The notes under the pieces: generated by a model
Database searches by the model: none
Seen by the model: the letters and a program-made list of their open reading frames with translations, nothing else
What the model was told of the DNA's origin: nothing
Shown here: positions 1-7,856 of the stretch, one piece after another
Layout of the letters: every line of letters starts with the position of its first letter
Numbering within the stretch: the stretch's first letter is position 1
Translations under genes and position numbers: made by a program
NCBI RefSeq assembly: GCF_000331735.1
Contig: NC_020126.1
Coordinates: 3,348,001-3,412,000 of the forward strand
Reading direction: 5' to 3'
Source: Myxococcus stipitatus DSM 14675
GTDB taxonomy: Bacteria; Myxococcota; Myxococcia; Myxococcales; Myxococcaceae
DNA: 64,000 nt

Positions 1-2
1 CG

Positions 3-821
3 ACGGTGGACCCCATCCGTGAGCGCGAGCGCGAGAAGTACATCAACGTGCCGCTCAACTGGGCGCTGGTCCGCGCCGTGGTGACGAAGACGGACATCCA
101 GCTCATCCTCGTCGACAAGCGCGTGCAGAAGGTGCTGTACGACTACGCGCTGTCGGTGGGCGAGGACAAGGCGTGGCTGGATTCGCTGTTCAGCCCCGTG
201 GGCATCATCCGGCACGCGCGCCGCCACCGGGACCACTTCCACATGCGCTTCCACAATCCGCGCGCCCAGGAGCTGGGGCGGCGGGTGCAGCCGCTCCTGG
301 CGCTCCAGCCCGAGCACAACGTGACGACGCACCGCGTGCGCTCGGGCGACACGCTGGGCGGCATCGCGCTGCGCTACGGGTCGACGGTGACGCTGATTCG
401 CAAGGCGAACCGGATGCGCAACACGTTCCTGCGCGCGGGGCAGCGGCTGTCCGTTCCTCTGCGCGGGCCGTGCACCCACTGCCCGGTGCCGCCGCCCGTG
501 GTGCTGCCGTCGCGCAACCTGCCGCCCGAGCCGAAGGCGCCCCTGGTGGCCGCCGCCCCCAGCGCCGAGCAGTCCCCGGTGGCCTCGAACTGCGTGAAGC
601 CCGCGGCGCCGGTGGACCAGGCCACCACCGCCGCGGCCGCCGCGTCCGGTGCCGTGACGCCGGCCTCCGCGCTCCCCGCTGCTCAGCCCGCGTCGACGCT
701 GGTCGACAGCGCCCCGCCCTCCGCGGCCGCGCTGCCCATCCAACCCGCGCCAGCCGCCATGGACGTGAGCGGGGCCGCCGCGCCGCCAGCGAACATCGTG
801 GTGCCGACTCCTGCTCCGTAG
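3..821 (+). CDS. Murein endopeptidase (M74-like) with LysM domain, 5'-truncated
   Basis: The frame is open to the left edge, so the true start lies outside the window; the first in-window start codon is a GTG at 6. The visible N-terminal part carries RHRDHFHMRFH, which resembles the metal-binding H-x-D-H-F-H signature of penicillin-insensitive murein endopeptidases. A LysM domain follows at about residues 106-150 (THRVRSGDTLGGIALRYG, then a second half ending in LRAGQRLSVP). The last 110 residues are a low-complexity Ala/Pro-rich tail. The likely role is cutting peptidoglycan cross-links in the envelope, with LysM holding the enzyme on the glycan. The next gene downstream is convergent, 34 bp away. 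Family membership is good for LysM and moderate for the endopeptidase part, because half of that domain is not visible. Confidence 0.75.
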   Translation, partial: TVDPIREREREKYINVPLNWALVRAVVTKTDIQLILVDKRVQKVLYDYALSVGEDKAWLDSLFSPVGIIRHARRHRDHFHMRFHNPRAQELGRRVQPLLALQPEHNVTTHRVRSGDTLGGIALRYGSTVTLIRKANRMRNTFLRAGQRLSVPLRGPCTHCPVPPPVVLPSRNLPPEPKAPLVAAAPSAEQSPVASNCVKPAAPVDQATTAAAAASGAVTPASALPAAQPASTLVDSAPPSAAALPIQPAPAAMDVSGAAAPPANIVVPTPAP

Positions 822-855
822 CGCCCGCGCGCGGACCGCGAGCCGCCCACCCGCG

Positions 856-2619
856 CTAGAGGGGCATCCTCAGGCCCAGGTCCAGCGCGGGGAGGACTCG
901 CACGTCGTTCTTGTCATCGACGCGCATGAAGACGACGGGCACCCGGCCGCCGATGAGCAACGCCAGCTCCGGCATGAGGTACACGCCGAAGGAGGCCACG
1001 GGCACCGCGGCCGGGCCCACCGTCCAGAAGGTCCTCCCCGGAGGGGACTGCACCACGAGCTGCACGCTCGCCTCGAGTCCCAGCGACAGCTCCGTGTGGC
1101 GCCCTCGCTTCTTCCACGCGTAGCCCATCCCCACGCCGGAGATGAACTCGCCGCTGTCGTTGCGGCTGCCCTTGCCCAGCTCGAGCGAGAACGTCAGTCC
1201 TCGCGCCTTGGCTTGCGACACCTCCAGGCGGACCGTCAGCAGGGCTCCGGAGGGCTCGATCACCGTGTGGCGCGCGCCCATCGACATGCTCAGCTCCCGC
1301 TTGATGGTGGGTGACTCCGGGAAGAAGTCCTCGAAAGGGGAGGGCAGCCGGGAGACGTCCCGCCCCGAGGGGGGCGTGGTCACCGCCACGGTGTCGGGGG
1401 CCGCGTTCAACGGCGCCGGAGACAGCGGCTGCTCACCCGGCAGCGCCTCGCCCACCCGGGGCCTCTCCCAGGACGAGGACTTCGACTCCCGACTCACCGC
1501 GCCCGCGAGCAGCGCCGCGGCCGATGACGGCTTGGCCGCGCCTTCCCCGGCGGACTCGAGCGCGCCCTTCGCCAGGCCCGCCAGGGCCTTCTGTCCCACG
1601 GGCTGGAGGTCCGCCCAGCCCACCTTGAGCACCTGTCCCCAGGACGCGTTCACGGTGCCGATGTACTGCTGGCCCCCGCGCCACGCGCGCAGCTCGTACT
1701 CCCCCGGCGGCACCGCGAGCCGAGGCACCGCGCCCAGCCCCAGCTCCGCGAGCACGGGGCCTCGGCCGGTGCGCAGCAGCAGCGCGCGCTCGAAGTCCGG
1801 CGGCAACTCCAGCGCCGTGCCGGGGCTCGGCAGCTGCGTGAGCACCAGCTCGCCCTTGCCCGTCAGCCGGTAGGCATACGCCGGATGCTGCGCGCCGGTG
1901 AGCACGTCCGCCGTCGCGGAGACCGTGTGGAAATAGGCGTACTGATACGCCTCCCCCAGCGTCACCAGCCCATCCCCGGACGCATCCGCCGCGCCCCTCA
2001 GCCCCGAGACCAGGTGGTGCGTGAAGAGGGAGCCGCCGACCTCGCGCGACTCCAACGCCAGCTCGTCCTCCGCGCTGGAGGTGAGCAGCGCATGGCCCGT
2101 GCTGTGGACTTCATCCGTCAGCCGCAGCTCGAACGAGGGCCCGGGACGCCCGCCCTTGAACTGCAGCAGCGCGCCGCTGCGACAGCTGTCGACGATGGCC
2201 AGCCGCACATCCGCGCGGGTGGCCTCCAGCCAGTTGCGCAAGTCCTTGTACGGCAGGCGCTCCGTGCCCAGCTCCAGCGCCACGCCGTCCGAGTGCCCGG
2301 AGAAATAGAAGAGCAGCACCACCCGCGTGTCGGGCGCGCCCCGCAGCGAGTCGACCTTCTTCGCCGCCGTCTCCAAGGCCCGACGCACCGTGGCCAGGTC
2401 CTTGCCCTGCAGGACGATGAGGTCCGAGGCCGCCACGTCTCCCAGCTCCGAGAGGACTCCCGCCAGCTTCGCGGCGTCCGCTTCGGCGTAGCGCAAGGGG
2501 GGCCGGGTTCCGCTGCCCACGTTGTGGCCCACCAGCACGGCGATGCGACGGGTGCCGGCCTGGGCCGGCAAGGTGGCGCACAACACGGCGGCGAGCACGA
2601 AGCAGCGGATGACGGTCAT
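856..2619 (-). CDS. Secreted caspase-fold (peptidase C14) protein
   Basis: 587 residues beginning with a signal peptide (MTVIRCFVLAAVLCATLPAQAG). A caspase p20-like domain follows: RIAVLVGHN opens the core strand, His109 lies in YFSGHSDG and Cys146 in VDSCRSGAL, giving the His/Cys dyad of the family. The middle, about residues 330-430, is a low-complexity linker. The last ~110 residues alternate hydrophobic and polar stretches and could form barrel strands. I chose the ATG at 2619 because it overlaps the anti-sigma stop as ATGA and is followed directly by the signal peptide; the frame stays open further upstream but that part is unrelated sequence. It is the third gene of a coupled ECF sigma/anti-sigma operon, so it is probably an envelope effector or target of that stress circuit. 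The substrate is unknown. Confidence 0.85.
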   Translation of the reverse strand: MTVIRCFVLAAVLCATLPAQAGTRRIAVLVGHNVGSGTRPPLRYAEADAAKLAGVLSELGDVAASDLIVLQGKDLATVRRALETAAKKVDSLRGAPDTRVVLLFYFSGHSDGVALELGTERLPYKDLRNWLEATRADVRLAIVDSCRSGALLQFKGGRPGPSFELRLTDEVHSTGHALLTSSAEDELALESREVGGSLFTHHLVSGLRGAADASGDGLVTLGEAYQYAYFHTVSATADVLTGAQHPAYAYRLTGKGELVLTQLPSPGTALELPPDFERALLLRTGRGPVLAELGLGAVPRLAVPPGEYELRAWRGGQQYIGTVNASWGQVLKVGWADLQPVGQKALAGLAKGALESAGEGAAKPSSAAALLAGAVSRESKSSSWERPRVGEALPGEQPLSPAPLNAAPDTVAVTTPPSGRDVSRLPSPFEDFFPESPTIKRELSMSMGARHTVIEPSGALLTVRLEVSQAKARGLTFSLELGKGSRNDSGEFISGVGMGYAWKKRGRHTELSLGLEASVQLVVQSPPGRTFWTVGPAAVPVASFGVYLMPELALLIGGRVPVVFMRVDDKNDVRVLPALDLGLRMPL

Positions 2620-3368
2620 CACGGCTGGGTCTTCTCGAAGAGGAAGGTGACTTGGGCTCCAGCGGGTACCGCCAGTCGCGTGCGGTCGCGAATGACGTCG
2701 GGCCCCCCGGCCGAGAGCTCCTTGAGCGCTGGTGCCACGGACTCGAAAGTCAGTGGCTGCCGCGAGAAAAAGGCGAACAGTCGCTCGGGGCCAGGGGCGT
2801 TGTCGAGTACCACGCTCCCGGGAATCTCCACGGGCAGGCCATTCGAGGGCAGCAGCCCGCTCTGGGTTCCACCAAAGGGGTAGTACGTATTCACCTGCCC
2901 GGCGCCATCCACCGACACCACCAGGACGAAGGGGAGACCCTCTCCCTCCACCACGAAGCGCACCTGGTCTCCGGGCGCCAGCGCCTCGCCTTCCTCCACC
3001 TTCCACGTGCGCTCGCCGCGGTGCGCGAAGAGCTGGAAGATGGCGCCTCCCTTGGGCGAGAACTCGGGCTCCTCGGGGGGGACCCAGAGGAGCGCCACCG
3101 CGAGCAGCGCGGCGGAGCAGGCGGCCAGCGCGGGCGTCCACCAGCGCAGGCGGCTGCCCCAGGGCGCCGCTCGCGAGGGGAGCGAGTCGGCGCGAGGGAG
3201 CACATAGGCCACGAAGTGCCGCCGGTACGAAGCGAGCTCCTCGGCGCGTGCGCGACAGGTGAGGCACGCGGCCAGGTGGGCCTGGGTGGTGTCGCGCTCC
3301 TGAGGGGGGAGCGCATCCATCGAGAGGGCCTCCAACTTGAGGTTGGAGACATGGGAGGGGGCGTTCAT
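2619..3368 (-). CDS. Transmembrane anti-sigma factor with DUF4384-like periplasmic domain
   Basis: 249 residues. The N-terminus carries a zinc-finger anti-sigma signature (HLAACLTC, an H-x3-C-x2-C arrangement at about residues 30-37). One transmembrane helix follows at about residues 75-97, and then an extracytoplasmic beta-rich domain (VVSVDGAGQVNTYYPFGG) of the DUF4384 kind often linked to caspase-like proteins. It should bind and silence the sigma factor encoded immediately upstream. Its start overlaps the sigma stop by ATGA and its own stop overlaps the caspase start by ATGA, so all three genes are translationally coupled. Confidence 0.85.
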   Translation of the reverse strand: MNAPSHVSNLKLEALSMDALPPQERDTTQAHLAACLTCRARAEELASYRRHFVAYVLPRADSLPSRAAPWGSRLRWWTPALAACSAALLAVALLWVPPEEPEFSPKGGAIFQLFAHRGERTWKVEEGEALAPGDQVRFVVEGEGLPFVLVVSVDGAGQVNTYYPFGGTQSGLLPSNGLPVEIPGSVVLDNAPGPERLFAFFSRQPLTFESVAPALKELSAGGPDVIRDRTRLAVPAGAQVTFLFEKTQP

Positions 3369-3850
3369 GCGGGCGGCCTCCCGGCGAGCGCGTGTGCGTG
3401 CCGGTGGAAGTCAGCGAGGCGGTTGACGACGGTGCGACGGGAGATTCCAAGCACCTGGGCCACCTCGTCCTGCGTCATTCCATCGGCGAGGTGGAGCCAG
3501 GCGACTTCCGCCACTTTCGGGGGGGCTGTGGCGATGAGGCGCCGGGCCAGGTCCCGGTCCTCCAGAAGTCGCTCGGAATCGAGTCCTGGGACATCCGGGA
3601 CGTCGGCGACAGGCAGGGCACGGCGATGCCGGTCCCTCGCCTGGTTGAGGCAGTAGTTGGTGGCGACGCGGTAGATCCACGCCAGCGCATGCTGGGCGTC
3701 CGGCGCACGCTCCAACTGGCGGTGGAGGCGAAGGAAGGTCTCCTGGGTCGCGTCCGCCGCCGCGGCGTCATCACCCAGAATCTGCCGGCACCGGGCGTAG
3801 AGCGACGGCCCGTAGGTGCGGTACAGCGTGTGGAGGCGATCTTCGGACAT
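3365..3850 (-). CDS. ECF-family RNA polymerase sigma factor
   Basis: 161 residues. Region 2 is recognisable (YGPSLYARCRQILGDDAAAA, then DATQETFLRLHRQL), and region 4 carries a helix-turn-helix (MTQDEVAQVLGISRRTVVNRL). The length is typical of ECF sigma factors. I chose the ATG at 3850; a TTG at 3877 would add nine residues (MGWPELENT) with no better ribosome site. It heads the operon with its anti-sigma factor and a caspase-fold protein. The 98-bp divergent gap to the AlkB-like gene must hold its promoter, but I could not identify a confident autoregulatory ECF site. Confidence 0.92.
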   Translation of the reverse strand: MSEDRLHTLYRTYGPSLYARCRQILGDDAAAADATQETFLRLHRQLERAPDAQHALAWIYRVATNYCLNQARDRHRRALPVADVPDVPGLDSERLLEDRDLARRLIATAPPKVAEVAWLHLADGMTQDEVAQVLGISRRTVVNRLADFHRHAHALAGRPPA

Positions 3851-3948
3851 GGTGTTTTCGAGTTCCGGCCAACCCAACGAACACCCGGGGTCCAGGGATT
3901 GCGCAAGGGCTCCAGCGGAACGGGGTGCTGTGGTAGCACGGGGCGCTC

Positions 3949-4830
3949 ATGGCACTCCCCCCCCGCCGAGGCCCGTCGCTGGCCCACAAGGCCCGGCAGC
4001 GCAGCCCTGGCCACCACTACAACGCGAGCTTCCTGTCCTCGGTGGACCGGGCGGACATCCTGACCTGGCTGGGAGGGCTGCACCCGCTCTGGGAGGAGCG
4101 CTACTCCAAGCACTTCCCGCCGCCCCCGGGGCAGCAGCAGCGGCGCCTCCTCCGGCCGGTGTACTGGCTGGGCAACTGGCAGTTCGCTTGTCTGGACTAC
4201 TACCGCCCCCCGAAGGGGGTGCTCAACCGGTGCGTGAAGGCGGAGCCCTTCCCGGCGGTGCTCCAGCGGCAGGTGACGAAGGTGGAGGAGTTGGCGCGGC
4301 GCATGTTCCGAGGCCCGGACCTGCCCAAGGGCTGGCACCTCAACACCTGCCTGGTGAACTTCTACGGCAGCCGCCTGGAGGAGGACCGCTGGGTGGACAC
4401 GGCCCGGGTGGGGGAGCACAAGGACTTCGAGCCGGGGCCCGTGGCCTCGCTGTCCTTTGGCGAGCGGGCGCTCATCCAGTTCGTCACGTCGACCCGCCCG
4501 GGGGAGCGCGACGCGGTGGTGCTGGAGCAGTGGCTGGACGACGGCTCGCTGGAGCTGTTCGGCGGGAAGCAGTGGAAGGAGGAGACGTTCCACCGCGTGC
4601 AGCGGGTGGACACGCGCGAGGGCCATGACCTGGCGCCGAAGCTCCCGGACTTCCGGACGCGCCGCATCAACCTCACGTTCCGCTACGTCCCGGACGTCCA
4701 CGTGACGCCGTTCGCCGCGCTGTCCACGGAGGCGCGCGAGGACGTGCGCGGCTACATGGAGCGGCTCGCGAAGGGCAGCGCCTTCTTCCGCGCGGAGCTC
4801 GCGCGAGAGGCCCGGCCGCCAGCGCCCTGA
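3949..4830 (+). CDS. AlkB-like 2-oxoglutarate/Fe(II)-dependent dioxygenase
   Basis: 293 residues. Iron ligands fit His157 and Asp159 in EHKDFEPGP and His215 in FHRVQRV. The 2-oxoglutarate-binding arginine region is RRINLTFR near residue 240. The sequence around LSFGERALIQF matches the AlkB core. Family members oxidatively demethylate alkylated nucleic-acid bases, or less often proteins; the substrate here cannot be read from sequence. The extra ~80 N-terminal residues are basic and aromatic-rich, which would suit nucleic acid contact (inference). It is transcribed divergently from the ECF operon and converges with the helicase gene 12 bp downstream. Confidence 0.85.
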   Translation: MALPPRRGPSLAHKARQRSPGHHYNASFLSSVDRADILTWLGGLHPLWEERYSKHFPPPPGQQQRRLLRPVYWLGNWQFACLDYYRPPKGVLNRCVKAEPFPAVLQRQVTKVEELARRMFRGPDLPKGWHLNTCLVNFYGSRLEEDRWVDTARVGEHKDFEPGPVASLSFGERALIQFVTSTRPGERDAVVLEQWLDDGSLELFGGKQWKEETFHRVQRVDTREGHDLAPKLPDFRTRRINLTFRYVPDVHVTPFAALSTEAREDVRGYMERLAKGSAFFRAELAREARPPAP

Positions 4831-4842
4831 CGTCGCGGGCGC

Positions 4843-6096
4843 TCAGTCGCGGCGGGGCTTGCGGTGGGTGCGCGCGTGGCGTCCCTCGGGTTGTCCCGGG
4901 GAGCGCGGCGCGGTGTCCTGCTGCGGCGGGCCCGGGTCCTTCTGCGAGGCGAGGAAGTGCGTCCAGGCCTCCTGGAACACGGGGTCCTCGCGGGGCACGG
5001 GGACGCGGGGAATCTGTCCTCGCATGATGCGCTCGATGCGCTCCACCACGTCCTTGTCGCGCGAGGTGGCGAACGTGGAGGCGACTCCGCTGGCCTGTGC
5101 GCGCGCGGTGCGGCCGATGCGGTGGACGTAGTCCTCGGGAGAGTGGGGCAGGTCGAAGTTGATGACCTGGCCCACGTCTTCCACGTCGAGCCCGCGCGCG
5201 GCGATGTCCGTGGCCACGAGGCAGCGGTAGGTCCCCTTGCGGAAGCCCTCGAGCGCCTGTCGGCGCTGGTTCTGCGTGCGGTCCGCGTGCAGCACCGCGC
5301 TCTTGTGGCCCGCGCGCTGGAGGGTGCGGAGGACCTTGTCGGCGCGCTCCTTCGACTTCGCGAAGACGAGCGCCGTGGTGGAGTCCTGGGCGAGCAGGGA
5401 GAGCAGGAGCGCGGACTTCTCCTCCGGCTTGACGATGTAGAGGCGCTGCTCGGCGCGCTCGGCGGGGGTGCCGCTGCGAGTGACGGCCACTCGCACGGGA
5501 CGGACCAACTGCTCGCGGGCGAAGCGCCCCACGTCCGCGCCCAGCGTCGCGGAGAAGAGCAGCGTCTGTCGCTTGCGAGGCAGCGCGGAGAGGATGCGCT
5601 GGAGCTGCGGCAGGAAGCCCATGTCGAGCATCCGGTCCGCTTCGTCGAGGACCAGGGCCTCGAGCTTGGGGAAGCGGGCGGCTCCGGTGTCGAGCAGGTC
5701 GACCAGTCGGCCCGGGGTGGCGAGGACGAAGGTGGGCTGGGCCTGGAGGGCCTCGACCTGGGCGCCCATGTCCTCGCCGCCGATGATGACGGTCTGCGTG
5801 AGGCCTCGGGCCTCGGCGAAGACCTGGACGGGTTCGGAGATCTGCTGCACGAGCTCGCGGGTGGGGGCGAGCACCAGTGCGAGGGTGCCCTTCTTGCTCG
5901 CGAAGCGCTCCACGAGGGGGAGCACGTAGGCGGCCGTCTTTCCGGTGCCCGTGGCCGCGCAGCCGATGACGTCCTTGCCGGCGAGGGCGGGGGGGATGGC
6001 CTGGGACTGGATGGGCGTGGGCTGGGTGAAGCGCACCCGGCGCAGCGCGCCGAGGGTGGCTTGAGACAGTCCGAGCCGTTCGAAGGAATCACTCAC
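4843..6096 (-). CDS. DEAD-box RNA helicase
   Basis: 417 residues from the GTG chosen at 6096. The Q motif (FTQPTPIQSQAIPPAL), motif I (ATGTGKT), motif II (DEAD), motif III (SAT) and motif VI (HRIGRTARAQ) are all present. A short basic tail of about 45 residues ends the protein. I chose this start because it leads into SDSFERLGLSQ, the usual beginning of DEAD-box cores. The frame is open to a start at 6219, but that would overlap the divergent PIN gene and adds 41 unconserved residues. There is no clear Shine-Dalgarno, so the exact start is uncertain. The likely role is RNA unwinding in ribosome assembly or RNA turnover, in the RhlE-like class. Confidence 0.92.
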   Translation of the reverse strand: MSDSFERLGLSQATLGALRRVRFTQPTPIQSQAIPPALAGKDVIGCAATGTGKTAAYVLPLVERFASKKGTLALVLAPTRELVQQISEPVQVFAEARGLTQTVIIGGEDMGAQVEALQAQPTFVLATPGRLVDLLDTGAARFPKLEALVLDEADRMLDMGFLPQLQRILSALPRKRQTLLFSATLGADVGRFAREQLVRPVRVAVTRSGTPAERAEQRLYIVKPEEKSALLLSLLAQDSTTALVFAKSKERADKVLRTLQRAGHKSAVLHADRTQNQRRQALEGFRKGTYRCLVATDIAARGLDVEDVGQVINFDLPHSPEDYVHRIGRTARAQASGVASTFATSRDKDVVERIERIMRGQIPRVPVPREDPVFQEAWTHFLASQKDPGPPQQDTAPRSPGQPEGRHARTHRKPRRD

Positions 6097-6175
6097 GGCT
6101 TGGGGGGTATCACGGCGGACGGTGGGATGGGAAAGAGCCTCGGGGGGCACTGTCGTCCGGTAGGTTGTGGCGTGA

Positions 6176-6637
6176 ATGACTCCCGCGCTGCCGCCCCTGT
6201 CCGTGGTGCTCGACACCAACGTGGTCCTGGACCTCTACGTCTTCGAGGACCCCGCCACGCGGGTGTTGTGGGAGGCGCTGGAGGCGGGGCGGGTGGTGGC
6301 GTGGGTGGAGGAGGGGATGTTGGCGGAGCTGGGCTTCGTGCTCGCCTCGCGGAACTTCCTGCCTGGGCGGCAGGTGGACGCACGGCGGACGGCGCTCGAG
6401 CGCTATCGGGCGCGAGCGCGGTTGCTTCGTGAGGGGGAGGGGGCGCCGGTGGTGGAGTTGCCTCGGTGCAAGGACCGGGATGACCAGCGGTTCCTGGTGC
6501 TGGCCGCGCGGGCGCGGGTGGATTGGTTGGTGAGCAAGGACAAGCGGGTCCTCTCGATGGCGGACCGGCGCGAGCTGCCCTTCACCATCCTCACGCTCCG
6601 GCAGGCGGTGGCGAGGCTCGAAGCCTCGCGTGGCTGA
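6176..6637 (+). CDS. PIN-domain protein (putative toxin-type ribonuclease)
   Basis: 153 residues. The PIN acidic residues are visible in VVLDTNVVLDLY near the N-terminus, in KDRDDQRFLVLA and in LVSKDKRVL, spaced as in the COG1569-type PIN family annotated as toxin components. The expected activity is metal-dependent single-stranded RNA cleavage. No small antitoxin gene is seen on either side: the helicase gene is divergent and an oxidoreductase gene follows 76 bp downstream. It may therefore act alone or serve a housekeeping role. Confidence 0.8.
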   Translation: MTPALPPLSVVLDTNVVLDLYVFEDPATRVLWEALEAGRVVAWVEEGMLAELGFVLASRNFLPGRQVDARRTALERYRARARLLREGEGAPVVELPRCKDRDDQRFLVLAARARVDWLVSKDKRVLSMADRRELPFTILTLRQAVARLEASRG

Positions 6638-6713
6638 GGCGGGCACTGTTCAGTGGGCGGGGTGTGGTGGAGGAGACTCCCGCGAGGACAGGGGGCGCGA
6701 TAGAACGCGCCTC

Positions 6714-7727
6714 ATGAAGGCCTACGAGATTCGCGGGAAGTTCGGGCTGGAGAACCTGGTGGCGTGTGAGCGGCCGGACCCCACGCCAGGACCGTTCCAG
6801 GTGCGGGTGCGGGTGAAGGCCACGAGCCTCAACTTCCGCGACTTGATGATGGTGGAGGGGCGCTACAACCCCTCGCTGAAGCTGCCCTTGATTCCGAACT
6901 CGGATGGCGCGGGTGTGGTGGACGAGGTGGGGCCGGGGGTGACGCGCGTGAAGCTGGGGGACCGGGTGATGGGGGCGTTCTCCCAGGCGTGGCTCGCGGG
7001 AGAGCCCTCGCGCGCGGTGCATCAGAGCGCGTTGGGTGGGCCGCTGGATGGCGCGTTGGCGGACACGATGGTGCTCCGGGAGGAGGGCGTGGTGGCGACG
7101 CCGGACTACCTGTCCGACGAAGAGGCGGCCACGTTGCCTTGCGCGGCGGTGACGGCGTGGAGCGCGTTGGTGACGCACGGCGCGGTGAAGGCGGGGGACG
7201 TGGTGTTGCTGCAGGGGACGGGAGGTGTCTCCATCTTCGCGCTGCAGATCGCGAAGCTGCTGGGGGCGCGCATCATCGTGACGTCGAGTCGCGACGAGAA
7301 GCTGGAGCGGGCGCGTGCGCTGGGGGCGCATGACGTCATCAACTACGTCACGACGCCGGACTGGGAGAAGGTGGCGCGGGGGCTCACGAAGAACGTGGGC
7401 GTGGACCACGTCGTGGAGGTGGGAGGGGCTGGGACGTTCGAGAAGTCACTGCGCGCGGTGCGGCCGGGCGGCACGGTGTCCGTCATTGGCGTGCTGAGTG
7501 GTGGTGCTGCGACGGTGCAGTTGACGCCGATCCTGATGCAGAACCTGCGGGTGCAGGGAGTCGTCGTGGGGCACCGCGAGAGCTTCGAGGCGCTCCTGCG
7601 GGCCTTCACCCAGCATGCGGTGCGTCCCGTGGTGGACCGGGTCTTCCCGTTCGAGGAGGCCGTGGCGGCGTTCCACCACCTCAAGAGTGGAGCGCACTTT
7701 GGGAAGGTCGTGGTGCGAGTGGGCTGA
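6714..7727 (+). CDS. Zinc-free NAD(P)-dependent alcohol dehydrogenase / quinone oxidoreductase-like protein
   Basis: 337 residues of the medium-chain dehydrogenase superfamily. GroES-like N-terminal fold: LVACERPDPTPGPFQVRV, then SLNFRD where zinc enzymes carry a catalytic Cys. Rossmann motif: GTGGVSIFALQIAK. The zinc-ligand Cys/His set is absent, which points to the quinone oxidoreductase/zinc-independent branch. I chose the ATG at 6714 because the protein then begins MKAYEIRGKFGLENL, as is usual. The frame extends upstream to 6630 without conservation. The last 17 codons, the stop and following bases are duplicated just downstream. Substrate unknown. Confidence 0.88.
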   Translation: MKAYEIRGKFGLENLVACERPDPTPGPFQVRVRVKATSLNFRDLMMVEGRYNPSLKLPLIPNSDGAGVVDEVGPGVTRVKLGDRVMGAFSQAWLAGEPSRAVHQSALGGPLDGALADTMVLREEGVVATPDYLSDEEAATLPCAAVTAWSALVTHGAVKAGDVVLLQGTGGVSIFALQIAKLLGARIIVTSSRDEKLERARALGAHDVINYVTTPDWEKVARGLTKNVGVDHVVEVGGAGTFEKSLRAVRPGGTVSVIGVLSGGAATVQLTPILMQNLRVQGVVVGHRESFEALLRAFTQHAVRPVVDRVFPFEEAVAAFHHLKSGAHFGKVVVRVG

Positions 7728-7817
7728 GGGGCCGGCCCGGTGGTGGTGCTCCACTCAAGAGTGGAGCGCACTTCGGGAAGGTCGTGGTGCGAGTGGGCTG
7801 AGGGGCCGGCCCGGTGG
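7681..7817 (+). repeat. Tandem duplication of a gene 3' end (2 x 63 bp)
   Basis: Bases 7681-7743 (the last 15 sense codons and stop of the dehydrogenase gene plus 16 bp) recur at 7755-7817 with one mismatch (cacttt versus cacttc). The copies are 74 bp apart with 11 bp between them. The second copy keeps the stop codon but has no start, so it is non-coding debris. This looks like a recent slippage or unequal-exchange product. Confidence 0.95.
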
Positions 7818-7856
7818 CGAGTTGTGCGCACCGGGACCGGCGGATGCCGTGACGCC

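Noticed and set aside
2620-3450. N-terminal extension of the caspase-fold protein up to 3450
   Set aside because: The extension is antitypical Arg/Pro/Gly-rich sequence in another frame of the anti-sigma gene; the ATG at 2619 is followed directly by a signal peptide and overlaps the upstream stop.
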